NCBI GenBank assembly: GCA_964566175.1
Contig: CAZMHU010000004.1
Coordinates: 25,046-89,045 of the forward strand
From: SIG589 sp964566175
GTDB taxonomy: Bacteria > Bacillota > Clostridia > Oscillospirales > Acutalibacteraceae
Direction: 5' to 3'
Length of the DNA: 64,000 nucleotides
Each line of letters begins with the position of its first letter. Within the stretch, counting starts at the first letter, position 1. A program made the translations under genes and the position numbers. The notes beneath the pieces were generated by a model that had not been told where the DNA came from, did no database searches, and saw nothing but the letters and a program-made list of their open reading frames with translations. Positions 52,146 to 61,247 of the stretch are shown piece after piece.

Positions 52146-53333
52146 ATGGAAATGTCAAAATTTAAAAGAACAAAATTTGCGTGCTATACGGCATATTTTA
52201 CGATGTCATCGATTTTTTCGTTGCCGCCATTGCTGTTTGTTACATTTCGCAAAATGTATAACATTTCGTGGACATTGCTCGGTACGTTGGTATTGGTCAA
52301 TTTTTGTACTCAGTTTGCGATAGACTTGATTTTCACACTGTTTTCGTCAAAATTCAATATTTCAAAAATTGTTAAAGTTATGCCGCTTATCACATCGTTA
52401 GGACTGGCAATCTATGCGATATTTCCCATGGCAGCACCTAATTATGCCTATGTCGGCTTGCTGATAGGTACGGTCATATTTTCGGTTTCGGCAGGATTAT
52501 CAGAAGTCTTGTTAAGTCCAATTATAGCAGCAATACCATCGAAAAATCCTCAAAAAGATATGAGTACGTTGCATTCGTTATATGCGTTTGGTGTGTTGTT
52601 CGTTGTTGTGGTTGGAACGATGTTTATTAAATTTTTAGGTGCGGAAAATTGGGCGTATATTACACTGTTTTTTGCGGCATTGCCCATTATAGCATCGGTC
52701 TTATTTATGACCTCGCCGATACCAGTTTTTAATGGCGAGACATCTTCGCGAAAAAATGAAAAATCGGGCAAAAAAATTATCGGTATCGCGTTGTGTGTTG
52801 CGTGTATTTTCTTTGGCAGTTGTGCGGAAAACGCAATGTCTAACTGGATATCGGGTTATATGGAAGTTCAGTTACATATTGATAAAGCGGTCGGTGATAT
52901 TGTCGGTATGGCGTTGTTTGCCGTTCTTTTGGGAGTAACACGCATTTGCCATGCAAAATTCGGTAAAAATATTTCAAGAACATTGTTAATCAGTATGGTA
53001 GGTGCGGCGATTTGTTATCTCGTGGCGGGGCTATCGCCATACACAATACCGTCATTTATTGCTTGCATTTTGACAGGTGCGTTTACGGCTATGCTTTGGC
53101 CTGGAACACTTATTTTGATGGAAGAAAAAATATCCGGAGTCGGGGTTGCCGCGTATGCAATAATGGCTGCGGGTGGCGATTTAGGTGCATCGGTTGCACC
53201 GCAATTATTAGGTGTTATAGCCGATCAGGCTAATCTGAAAACAGGTATGCTTGTTTGTTCGATATTTCCGATATTCGGAATTGCGGTAATTATAATGATT
53301 GTTCGTTTTTTTAGTGTGAAAAATGATGTTTGA
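52146..53333 (+). CDS. MFS transporter
   Basis: A 395-residue transporter with twelve predicted helices and the two-fold layout of the major facilitator superfamily; a central loop (about 193-215) separates the halves, and the C-terminal half has SGVGVAAYAIMAAGGDLGAS. It resembles fucose/sugar-type permeases. The substrate is unknown. Ribosome site GGAG is close to the ATG. No terminator is clear downstream. Confidence 0.85.
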   Translation: MEMSKFKRTKFACYTAYFTMSSIFSLPPLLFVTFRKMYNISWTLLGTLVLVNFCTQFAIDLIFTLFSSKFNISKIVKVMPLITSLGLAIYAIFPMAAPNYAYVGLLIGTVIFSVSAGLSEVLLSPIIAAIPSKNPQKDMSTLHSLYAFGVLFVVVVGTMFIKFLGAENWAYITLFFAALPIIASVLFMTSPIPVFNGETSSRKNEKSGKKIIGIALCVACIFFGSCAENAMSNWISGYMEVQLHIDKAVGDIVGMALFAVLLGVTRICHAKFGKNISRTLLISMVGAAICYLVAGLSPYTIPSFIACILTGAFTAMLWPGTLILMEEKISGVGVAAYAIMAAGGDLGASVAPQLLGVIADQANLKTGMLVCSIFPIFGIAVIIMIVRFFSVKNDV

Positions 53334-53465
53334 ACAATAGTGGAAAATAATTATCTACAAATTATATCTGTGTGCTTTTAAAAATCGGAATTTGAGCAGT
53401 TGCCTGTCTGCCGGACAAAATACCGCAAACATTCGAAAACAAAGCCCACATTTAAGGAGAAATAT

Positions 53466-53879
53466 ATGCGTACCGAAAAACTTGAATTTTATCCAAAGCA
53501 CCCATCTGATTTTAAAACCGCAAAAATAGAAACAAGACCTATGCCGATGATTTCGCAAAATGAACCTTTTGATGTAAAGGTGCTTTTTGAAGAGTTTTGC
53601 GAGAATGACGATAACTTTTTTGCTCGCTATGTCGATAAGCGTTTTTGTGTTACTGGTGTTGCCAAAAAAGTAGGACCCGATATTCACAACAAACCGTCGA
53701 TTGAACTGTCAGATACGGCAATCGGCAAGACATATGCACTTGTGATATTTCCAACCGATGAGCATTACAGCAGGGTGCAAGTGGGTGACACCGTTACCGT
53801 TTGTGCGAATTACCTTGTTATGAGCAATCTTTTCGGTACGGTTATGAAGTATAGTGAACTTGTTTCAGTCAAAAAATGA
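53466..53879 (+). CDS. OB-fold protein (tRNA_anti-like)
   Basis: A 137-residue protein whose C-terminal 95 residues match the small OB-fold family: VLFEEFCENDDNFFARYVDK, RFCVTGVAKKVGPD, SIELSDTAIGKTYA and VGDTVTVCANYLV. No signal peptide. The family function is unknown; such domains may bind nucleic acid or sugars. AAGGAG precedes ATG 53466. It overlaps the lipoprotein gene by four bases (ATGA), so both are in one operon. Confidence 0.72.
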   Translation: MRTEKLEFYPKHPSDFKTAKIETRPMPMISQNEPFDVKVLFEEFCENDDNFFARYVDKRFCVTGVAKKVGPDIHNKPSIELSDTAIGKTYALVIFPTDEHYSRVQVGDTVTVCANYLVMSNLFGTVMKYSELVSVKK

Positions 53880-54958
53880 AAATTTTTAAAATTATAATTT
53901 ACGTGCTGCTGTGCATTACACTTGTCGCTTGCGGTACGGAAAAGGCAGAGCGAAGCGAGGAACACGTTTTGGAACACAGAGAAGATTTTACATTAAATTA
54001 TCCACTGTTTGACGGAGAAAAAGTTATAGAAAATGCTTCTGTTACGGTGATGGGCGGCGTTATAACTTCGGTAACTGAGGGCGAATGTGCCGACAGTAAT
54101 TATCTTTTAATGCCGGGACTTATTGATGCACACACCCATATCAGCACCGAAAGCCAAACAGCAAGTATGCTTAAAAACGGTATAACAGCCACGTGTGATG
54201 TGTCTGCACCGAATTCGCTTATAGAAAATTCAGAACGGTTCACCGTTATTTCTTCCGCGGGAATGACAATGGGAACTCTAAGTGGAAAAAATTATGTGAA
54301 AACGGCTATTCAAAACGGTGCTAGATACATTAAGGTTTTGCTTATGGAACCGAATTTAATGCTTAAGAATGTGCTTAAAGATATATGCACCTCCGCTCAT
54401 GAAAACGGTATAAAGGTTGCTGTTCACGCAGTTTCGCTGAAAGCTGTGCGAACGGCGGTTGATTGCGGTGCGGATATACTGATACACGTGCCAATGAAAG
54501 AGGAGTTCCCGAAAGAACTCGCCGAAGAAATCGCCCAAAAGGGAATAGCCGTAGCCCCTACACTTATTATGATGAAAACTTTCGGAGATGACGGCAGAAA
54601 CGGTTATAAACCCGAACATTATAAGAACGCCGAAAATGCTGTGCGATTACTTCACGAATGCGGTGTGCAAATTCTTGCCGCCACCGATGCCAACACAGGC
54701 TCTTATGCACCGGCAGTTGAATACGGCACGTCACTACACACCGAAATGCAACTGCTTGTAAATGCTGGGCTTGCGCCGAGTGAAGTTTTGATGAGCGCAA
54801 CAAGCAATGTTGCAAAAGCGTTCGGTATTTCGGATATCGGCACGATAAGCGAGGGCAACCGTGCGGTTTTGCTGTTTATTGAGGGCAGACCCGATAAAGA
54901 AATAACCGATATCGCAAAAATAAAACAAATTTGGATAGACGGAGAGCCGATATTATGA
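53876..54958 (+). CDS. amidohydrolase-family lipoprotein
   Basis: A 360-residue protein with a lipoprotein signal (LCITLVAC, Cys20) and an amidohydrolase TIM barrel. The N-terminal strand-rich part is followed by MPGLIDAHTHIS (metal His-x-His, about 82-93), Lys153 in RYIKVLLME as the possible carboxylated metal ligand, VAVHAVS and ILIHVPM for further His, and ILAATDANTGS for the catalytic Asp. It acts outside the membrane, perhaps as an imidazolonepropionase/prolidase-like hydrolase. Substrate unknown. Its stop overlaps the next start (ATGA). Confidence 0.82.
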   Translation: MKIFKIIIYVLLCITLVACGTEKAERSEEHVLEHREDFTLNYPLFDGEKVIENASVTVMGGVITSVTEGECADSNYLLMPGLIDAHTHISTESQTASMLKNGITATCDVSAPNSLIENSERFTVISSAGMTMGTLSGKNYVKTAIQNGARYIKVLLMEPNLMLKNVLKDICTSAHENGIKVAVHAVSLKAVRTAVDCGADILIHVPMKEEFPKELAEEIAQKGIAVAPTLIMMKTFGDDGRNGYKPEHYKNAENAVRLLHECGVQILAATDANTGSYAPAVEYGTSLHTEMQLLVNAGLAPSEVLMSATSNVAKAFGISDIGTISEGNRAVLLFIEGRPDKEITDIAKIKQIWIDGEPIL

Positions 54959-55947
54959 AAATTATAACTGTGGAAGAACATATTTCGGGTGCGCCTATTG
55001 ACCGCTATCTTGCAAAATATGCTTTAAAAGATGCGCCGTATATGGCGGCGGCACACGGCAAAGGTCGTCCTTATGAGGCTGACTCGGTGCTTTTCGGTGA
55101 TACCGACCGTCGGCGCATTGCCGATATGGATAAAAACGGAATTTCGATGCAGATTTTATCTTGCCCTTCAAAATCACAGTTGTTGCCAAAGTGGGAAGCG
55201 CCGCAAATAGTGAGCGAAACCAACGATTTTTTAGCCGAAACCGTAAAAAAACACCCTGACCGCTACGGTGCTTTTGCCTTGTTGCCGTGGTCAAATGTGA
55301 AGGCGGCTGTGAAAGAAACCGAACGTATCAAAAAGTTAGGGTTTAACGGAGTATTGCTCAGCGGCAGAGCGACAAGCGGCGAGGCTTTTCTTGATGATAA
55401 ACAATTTATACCTGTTTTAGAAGCGTGTGCCGAACTCGATTTGCCGATTTATATACATCCTGCCGCACCGCTTAAGAGCGTGCAAATGTCCTACTACGGC
55501 GGACTCGGTGAAGAAGTTAGTGCAAGACTTTCTTTTCACGGCTGGGGTTGGCATAACGAGGCTGGAGTTCAAATACTTCGCACTATTTTGGCAGGGCGAT
55601 TTGATATGTTCCCGAAATTGCAATTTGTTGCAGGGCATTGGGGCGAGATGTTACCCTTCTTCTTATCAAGAATTGACCAATCTATGCCGCAGACGGTAAC
55701 AAAGTTGAACCGTACTGTGACCGATACTTTTTGTGACAATATTTATGTCACACCAAGCGGCATCTTTGATTATCCGCAACTTAAATTCTGCGTAGAGGTG
55801 TTGGGAGCAGAACACATTATTCATTCGGTAGACTGTCCGTTTATAAGTAATGAGGGTGCAGTGCCGTTTATAGAAAATGCACCGCTTAGTGACACCGATA
55901 AAGAATTGATTGCATATAAAAACGCAGAAAAATTATTTAAACTTTAA
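54955..55947 (+). CDS. amidohydrolase-2/ACMSD-like (decarboxylase-type) TIM-barrel protein
   Basis: A 330-residue cytosolic protein of the ACMSD-like branch. It starts IITVEEHISGAPIDRYL, with E-x-H in the place of the usual metal-binding H-x-H, as in gamma-resorcylate decarboxylases. LPIYIHPAAPL, VAGHWGEMLPFFL and HSVDCPF hold the other metal ligands. It is probably a decarboxylase or hydrolase of an aromatic or cyclic acid. Start ATG 54955 overlaps the previous stop. Confidence 0.82.
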   Translation: MKIITVEEHISGAPIDRYLAKYALKDAPYMAAAHGKGRPYEADSVLFGDTDRRRIADMDKNGISMQILSCPSKSQLLPKWEAPQIVSETNDFLAETVKKHPDRYGAFALLPWSNVKAAVKETERIKKLGFNGVLLSGRATSGEAFLDDKQFIPVLEACAELDLPIYIHPAAPLKSVQMSYYGGLGEEVSARLSFHGWGWHNEAGVQILRTILAGRFDMFPKLQFVAGHWGEMLPFFLSRIDQSMPQTVTKLNRTVTDTFCDNIYVTPSGIFDYPQLKFCVEVLGAEHIIHSVDCPFISNEGAVPFIENAPLSDTDKELIAYKNAEKLFKL

Positions 55948-55961
55948 AAAGGAGAACAATT

Positions 55962-56483
55962 ATGAATACTTTAGATGCCATTTACAGCAGAAGAACAATC
56001 CGCAATTTCAACGGCAAAGCCATCACCGAGCAAGAACTTGCGAAAATACTTAAATCGGCTTATGCTGCACCTGTGGGCAGAGCAATGTATGACAGTTTAA
56101 GTATAACTGTTGTGACAAACAAAGATTTGCTTCAAAAATGGGAGCAGCATATGGCAAACGCAGTCGGTAATCCCGATATGCACCCGTTTTATGGTGCACC
56201 AACCGTTGTTTTGGTTTCGTCTGTGGGTGACGGTAATGTTAATTATTCAAACGCAGCAACACTTGTGCAAAATATGGCACTTGCCGCAACCGATATGGGG
56301 TTAGGTGCTTGTCATATTTGGGGTGCTGTCGGTGTTTTAAATGGCAATGCCGAACTTGTAAAGGAACTGAAAGTGCCCGACGGTATGACACCCTGTTGTG
56401 CGATAGCACTCGGATTTTTTGACGGCGAATATGAAGTTCGTGATATACCCGAAAACCGCATAAGAACGGAATATGTTAAATAA
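55962..56483 (+). CDS. nitroreductase-family flavoprotein
   Basis: A 173-residue FMN-dependent reductase: SRRTIRNFNGKAITEQELAK at the start, PTVVLVSSVGDG, AATDMGLGACHIWGAVGV and CCAIALGFFDGEYE are family elements. It is likely dimeric and NAD(P)H-dependent, with unknown substrate. AAAGGAG lies seven bases upstream. It continues the accessory operon. Confidence 0.88.
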   Translation: MNTLDAIYSRRTIRNFNGKAITEQELAKILKSAYAAPVGRAMYDSLSITVVTNKDLLQKWEQHMANAVGNPDMHPFYGAPTVVLVSSVGDGNVNYSNAATLVQNMALAATDMGLGACHIWGAVGVLNGNAELVKELKVPDGMTPCCAIALGFFDGEYEVRDIPENRIRTEYVK

Positions 56484-56503
56484 TTTAGCGGGTGAGCCTT
56501 TTT

Positions 56504-57841
56504 ATGCAAGAAGTTAAAAATAAAGTTTTTGAACAATCATCTATACCTAAAGCGGTATTTTTTAACACTGTTCCCGCAATATGCAGTATGATAATGGTAA
56601 TGATTTATAATCTTGCCGACACATTTTTTGTGGGTAGAACGGAAGATCCGTACATGGTAGCCGCCGTTTCCTATGCTTTGCCGATTTTTATGATTCCCTC
56701 TGCAATAGGCAATCTTTTCGGCATAGGCGGAACATCGGTTATATCAAGGGCGATGGGCAGAGGTGATACCGAATATGCCAAAAAAGTATCGTCATTCTGT
56801 TTTTGGGCAGGAACGGCGGTTGGTATTGTTTGCACGGTGATTTTAATTTCACTTTCTGCGCCCTTGAGCCGAGTGTTAGGTGCTACAAGTGCCGAAGTGT
56901 TTACCTATACAAAGGAGTATCTTTCAACAGTGTCGTGGAGCGCGGTTTTTATAATAATCGCCAACGCCTTCAGTAATATTATTCGCGCCGAAGGACAGTC
57001 GGTTCACGCTATGGCGGGTATGCTTATCGGCAATATTATCAATATCATTCTTGACCCGATTTTTATTTTCACTCTCGGTATGGGTATTAAAGGAGCGGCT
57101 GTTGCAACGGCCATCGGCAACATTATCGGGGCACTTTACTATATTTTGTATTTTGTTTTACACAAATCATCGCTTTCGATTTCTCTAAAGAATTACAGTG
57201 TAAAAGATAAAATAATCAGTTCTGTTTTGGTAATAGGCGTTCCCGCCGCACTTACAAGCATTCTGATGAGCATTTCAAATATTGTTGTAAACGGTAAAAT
57301 GTCTGCTTACGGTGATCTTGTCGTTGCCGGTTACGGTGTAAACTTAAAAATACATATGATTTTGTCTTATGTAGTTATCGGTCTCGGTCAAGGTATTCAA
57401 CCGCTTCTCGGTTATTGCTACGGTGCAGGGCTCAAGGAACGGTACAATAAAATTATGCGTTTTTCTATTATCTACGCCTTAATTGTTTCAACGGCTCTCA
57501 CGGGTGTTTGTGTTTTGTCGGCAAAGCCCCTTGTCGGTCTCTTTTTGGAAAACACGGCGGCATTTGATTACGGTGTCCACTTTACAATAATTTCGCTTTT
57601 ATCGGGCCCGATTTGCGGTGTGCTGTATGTGCTTTTAAATGCACTTCAGGCAAGGGGAGCAGCGACAGAGTCGTTTATTGTGTCGATCAGCCGACAAGGA
57701 TTTATTTTCTTTCCGCTGCTTTTTTTATTACATTACCTAATTGGCGTTGATGGACTTGTTTGGACACAACAGGTTTCCGATTTGCTCTCGTTCCTACTAG
57801 CGATTATTTTATATATTATTGTTTGCAAAAAAGCGAGGTAA
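56504..57841 (+). CDS. MATE-family efflux transporter
   Basis: A 445-residue protein with twelve helices and the MATE signatures FFNTVPAICSMIMVMIYNLA and GVNLKIHMILSYVVIGLGQG; GRTEDPYMVAAVSYALPI is the usual first loop. It exports cationic drugs or metabolites with Na or proton. ATG 56504 (GGGTGAG at 9 bases) is preferred to GTG 56492. The next gene follows by 5 bases. Confidence 0.88.
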   Translation: MQEVKNKVFEQSSIPKAVFFNTVPAICSMIMVMIYNLADTFFVGRTEDPYMVAAVSYALPIFMIPSAIGNLFGIGGTSVISRAMGRGDTEYAKKVSSFCFWAGTAVGIVCTVILISLSAPLSRVLGATSAEVFTYTKEYLSTVSWSAVFIIIANAFSNIIRAEGQSVHAMAGMLIGNIINIILDPIFIFTLGMGIKGAAVATAIGNIIGALYYILYFVLHKSSLSISLKNYSVKDKIISSVLVIGVPAALTSILMSISNIVVNGKMSAYGDLVVAGYGVNLKIHMILSYVVIGLGQGIQPLLGYCYGAGLKERYNKIMRFSIIYALIVSTALTGVCVLSAKPLVGLFLENTAAFDYGVHFTIISLLSGPICGVLYVLLNALQARGAATESFIVSISRQGFIFFPLLFLLHYLIGVDGLVWTQQVSDLLSFLLAIILYIIVCKKAR

Positions 57842-57846
57842 AAGTA

Positions 57847-58800
57847 ATGATAAAACTTAACCGACTGGGTCTCGGATGTATGGGAATGTCTAACCGACGT
57901 AATCCCGAAAATTCAATAAAAACAATACACAAGGCACTTGACAGCGGCGTTACACTGTTTAATACCGGCGAATTTTACAGTGCGGGCGAAAGTGAAATGA
58001 TTGTTGGCGAGGCGCTGAGAAATGTGCCGCGAGATAAGTTTTTCCTTTCGGTAAAATTTGGTGTCCTTCCTCAAACCGGCGGCGGTATTTACGGACTTGA
58101 TAACAATCCCTTTAACATTAAGGGTCATCTTGCATATTCCCTCTCCAGACTTGGTATGGATTACGTTGACATATATCAGCCTGCCCGTCAAGATACAGAA
58201 ATTCCGGTTGAAGAAGTAGTCGGCGAAATATCAAGGTTAGTAGAATCGGGTTATGTTCGTCATATAGGGCTTTCTATGGTAGATGCCGAAACACTTCGCC
58301 GTGCTTGCAAGGTGCACCCTATTCACACTGTTGAAATGTCATATTCGCTTATTGACCGAAGTATCGAAAACGAACTTATTGCTACTGCCGGCGAACTTGG
58401 TGTAAAGGTGCTTGCGTTCGGTACAATAGGACACGGACTTTTTGCCGATAATGTGCTTGAAAATATTAAAAACAATACTGCCGCCGCACGCGGTATGCTG
58501 TCTGCAGAACACCGTGATACAAATCTGCCGATGATAAAAGCACTAAAAGAAATTGCCGATGAAAAAGGTATCACACTTTCACAACTTGCACTTGCTTGGT
58601 CGCTTGCAAAGTACAACAATGTGCAGAGTCTTGTAGGCACGACAAACCCTGAGCATTTACAAAGTGCGATTGATGCTTTGAATATTACACTTAACGTCGA
58701 GGATATAAAGACGATTGAAAAAGCAATTCCCGCAGATAAAATAAGCGGCAGAGGTATGCGAAACTTCCGCTTTACAAACGGACAAATCTCGTTAGCGTAG
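57847..58800 (+). CDS. aldo/keto reductase-family protein with altered catalytic residues
   Basis: A 317-residue TIM-barrel protein of the AKR family (LGLGCMGMS; RHIGLSMVDAETLRRA; LSQLALAWSLAK). Of the catalytic tetrad, Tyr44 and Lys70 are present, but the Asp of F-D-T is Asn39 (LFNTGEFYSAG), and the His of Y-Q-x-H is Ala113 (DIYQPARQD). Either it belongs to a subfamily with a different mechanism or it has weak reductase activity. ATG 57847 is set by GAGG upstream; the longer frame lies in the MATE gene. Confidence 0.85.
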   Translation: MIKLNRLGLGCMGMSNRRNPENSIKTIHKALDSGVTLFNTGEFYSAGESEMIVGEALRNVPRDKFFLSVKFGVLPQTGGGIYGLDNNPFNIKGHLAYSLSRLGMDYVDIYQPARQDTEIPVEEVVGEISRLVESGYVRHIGLSMVDAETLRRACKVHPIHTVEMSYSLIDRSIENELIATAGELGVKVLAFGTIGHGLFADNVLENIKNNTAAARGMLSAEHRDTNLPMIKALKEIADEKGITLSQLALAWSLAKYNNVQSLVGTTNPEHLQSAIDALNITLNVEDIKTIEKAIPADKISGRGMRNFRFTNGQISLA

Positions 58801-58902
58801 AGATAATTTAATTGTAAACCCTATTACAATAACAGCGTCAAGAGCGAATATTAACACGCACATAAGACATCTATTTTTTACATAAAATTCACAATTTTGC
58901 TA

Positions 58903-58945
58903 TTGACCTTTATATTGTCAAATGATACAATCTAACCCAGTTAGA
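58903..58945 (+). promoter_or_regulatory. promoter and palindromic operator of the MarR-ABC locus
   Basis: TTGACC (58903-58908), 17-base spacer and TACAAT (58926-58931) are followed at once by the palindrome TCTAACccaGTTAGA (58931-58945), which shares a base with the -10. A bound repressor would block the promoter. The same half-sites recur at 59458. Confidence 0.75.
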
Positions 58946-58967
58946 TTTCTTGAAAGGAGGTTTTGTT

Positions 58968-59408
58968 TTGGCTACTACGGAACAGATAGAGGTTTTAATG
59001 GAACAACTTAAAAAAGCTCCGCCTGCGGAATGCTTTCAAAAGTTTGATATGAGTACCGCCGGTATTCGTGCGATTTTAAAAATTTTGAATGAAACCGAAG
59101 GTAAAGTAACTGCAGGGGATTTAAGCGAATATATGAAAGTCAGCACTGCAAGAATTGCCGTTTTGCTAAAAAAAATGGATGCTAAAGGACTTATTGAAAA
59201 AGAACACGATTTGGCTGACGGTCGTGTTGTTGTGGTAAAACTTTCAAATCAGGGAAGAGAACTTGCAGATAAATTCAAAGAGAATTTGTATGCTCATATC
59301 GGAGAAATGATTGACAAAATAGGTATGGACAGAATGCTTGAATTTGCCGCAGTTTCCAACGAAATTCAGTCCTTGATAAAAAGTGCTCACCATAAACCTA
59401 ATATTTAA
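58968..59408 (+). CDS. MarR-family transcriptional regulator (first)
   Basis: A 146-residue winged-helix regulator: VTAGDLSEYMKVSTARIAVL is the recognition region (about 50-70), and KGLIEKEHDLADGRVVVVKL is the wing. TTG 58968 lies 7 bases after AAAGGAGG, which fixes the start; the open frame begins 6 codons earlier at the ribosome site itself. It is likely an autorepressor that also controls the two ABC exporters through the repeated TCTAAC-n3-GTTAGA palindrome. Confidence 0.88.
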   Translation: MATTEQIEVLMEQLKKAPPAECFQKFDMSTAGIRAILKILNETEGKVTAGDLSEYMKVSTARIAVLLKKMDAKGLIEKEHDLADGRVVVVKLSNQGRELADKFKENLYAHIGEMIDKIGMDRMLEFAAVSNEIQSLIKSAHHKPNI

Positions 59409-59414
59409 AAGCGG

Positions 59415-59448
59415 GCAGATAATTGTATATATATCTGCTCTCTCTTTT
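59415..59448 (+). terminator. weak hairpin after the first marR gene
   Basis: GCAGATA (59415-59421) pairs with TATCTGC (59432-59438), followed by TCTCTCTTTT. Probably a partial terminator before the ABC genes. Confidence 0.45.
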
Positions 59449-59457
59449 GAATAAATA

Positions 59458-59472
59458 TCTAACTAAGTTAGA
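59458..59472 (+). promoter_or_regulatory. second MarR-type operator, upstream of the ABC genes
   Basis: TCTAACTaAGTTAGA, a near-perfect 15-base palindrome with the same half-sites as that at 58931-58945. It lies 24 bases before the first ABC start. Confidence 0.7.
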
Positions 59473-59495
59473 AATCTTAAAAAAGGAGAAATTAT

Positions 59496-61247
59496 ATGTT
59501 TAAAGTATTAAAGAAAATGAAGTGGCACGATTGGTGTTTTGCTTTAATCTGTGTTGCGTTTATTGTAGTGCAGGTTTGGCTTGATATGACAATGCCGCAG
59601 TATATGAACGAAATTACCGTTCTTATCGAAACACCGGGAAGCGTAATGAGCGAGGTTTGGAAAGCAGGCGGTATGATGCTTCTCTGTTCTTTGGGCAGCG
59701 TTGCGGCATCTGTTATAACCGCAATTTTTGCGGCAAGGATAGGCAGTAATTTAAGCTTTACCTTGCGTGAATGTTTGTTTAAAAAGGTTCAAACCTTTTC
59801 TATGGAGGAAATCGGGAAGTTTTCAACCGCAAGTCTTATCACCCGTTCCACAAACGATATTCAGCAGGTGCTGATGTTTATTGTAATGGGCTTGCAAATG
59901 CTGATTAAAGCACCGATAACCGCAGTTTGGGCTATCTGTAAAATTGCCGACCAACAATGGCAATGGTCACTTTCAACTGCCGTTGGTGTTGTTGTGGTTC
60001 TTGCTATTGTGGGAATTTGCATTACCCTTGTTTTGCCCAAGGTTAAAAGAATGCAAAAACTCACCGATGACATTAACCGTGTCACCCGTGAAAACTTAAA
60101 CGGTTTGAGGGTTGTAAGAGCCTATAACGCCGAAAGCTATCAGGAAGAAAAGTTTGAAAAAGCAAATGAAGAACTAACAAAAACACAACTTTTCCAACAA
60201 AGAACAATGGCATTTATGATGCCTTCAATGCAGTTGGTACAAAGCGGACTTATGCTTGCGGTTTATTGGATAGGTGCCGTGCTTATGAGCAGTGCCGCAG
60301 ACCGAATAGGTCTATTCGGAAATATGATGGTATTCAGCCAATACGGAATAATGATTGTTATGTCATTTATGATGCTTGTAATGCCGTTTATGATGTTGCC
60401 TCGTGCCTCGGTTGCCGCAAAGCGTATTAACGAAGTGCTTGACACCGAGCCTACCATTCACAACGGCACCGAAACCGAAGGTAAAGACGGTCTTGTCGGT
60501 GAGGTCGAATTTAAAAATGTATCTTTCCGTTATCCCGATGCCGAGGAATATGTAATTCACGATATTTCGTTTACGGCAAAAAAAGGCGAAACCGTTGCCT
60601 TTATAGGCTCTACAGGTTGCGGTAAAAGCACTGTTATAAACCTTGTTCCCCGCTTTTATGATGTTACCGAGGGCAAAGTGCTTGTAGACGGAGTTAATGT
60701 TAAAGACTATGACGAACACGCTCTTCGCAATAAAATCGCTTATGTTTCACAAAAGGCAACCTTGTTTTCGGGCAGTATAAGTTCTAATATCGGTTACGGT
60801 GATAACGGCAAAGCCGCTGCCACCGCCGAAGAAATTGCCGAAGCGGTTGAAATATCGCAGGCGAAGGATTTTGTTGAAAAGTTGCCCGAAAAATATGACG
60901 GCTATGTAGCGCAGGGCGGCGCAAACTTCTCAGGCGGTCAAAAGCAAAGACTCTCTATTGCCCGTGCTATTGCGAGAAAAGCCGAAATCCTGATTTTTGA
61001 CGATTCGTTCTCGGCTCTCGACTATAAAACCGACCGAATACTCAGAAAAACACTTGATAAAAAATGCAAAGATACTACACGACTTATTGTAGCACAGCGT
61101 ATTGGCACAATCCGTGATGCTGACAGAATTATTGTTTTAGATGACGGTAAAATGGTTGGCAACGGCACTCATAATGAGCTTATGCAAAATTGCGAAGTTT
61201 ACAAACAAATTGCCCTGTCACAGCTTTCAAAGGAGGAATTGGCGTAA
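59496..61247 (+). CDS. heterodimeric ABC exporter, subunit 1
   Basis: A 583-residue exporter half: six membrane helices (about 15-310), then an ATPase domain with IGSTGCGKST (Walker A), NFSGGQKQRLSIARA (signature) and ILIFDDSFSALDYKTDR (Walker B). The residue after Walker B is Asp-Ser rather than Glu-Ala, so this subunit carries the degenerate, non-catalytic site of a heterodimeric exporter. It overlaps the partner gene by one base (TAATG). Likely a multidrug or lipid exporter under MarR control. Confidence 0.9.
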   Translation: MFKVLKKMKWHDWCFALICVAFIVVQVWLDMTMPQYMNEITVLIETPGSVMSEVWKAGGMMLLCSLGSVAASVITAIFAARIGSNLSFTLRECLFKKVQTFSMEEIGKFSTASLITRSTNDIQQVLMFIVMGLQMLIKAPITAVWAICKIADQQWQWSLSTAVGVVVVLAIVGICITLVLPKVKRMQKLTDDINRVTRENLNGLRVVRAYNAESYQEEKFEKANEELTKTQLFQQRTMAFMMPSMQLVQSGLMLAVYWIGAVLMSSAADRIGLFGNMMVFSQYGIMIVMSFMMLVMPFMMLPRASVAAKRINEVLDTEPTIHNGTETEGKDGLVGEVEFKNVSFRYPDAEEYVIHDISFTAKKGETVAFIGSTGCGKSTVINLVPRFYDVTEGKVLVDGVNVKDYDEHALRNKIAYVSQKATLFSGSISSNIGYGDNGKAAATAEEIAEAVEISQAKDFVEKLPEKYDGYVAQGGANFSGGQKQRLSIARAIARKAEILIFDDSFSALDYKTDRILRKTLDKKCKDTTRLIVAQRIGTIRDADRIIVLDDGKMVGNGTHNELMQNCEVYKQIALSQLSKEELA

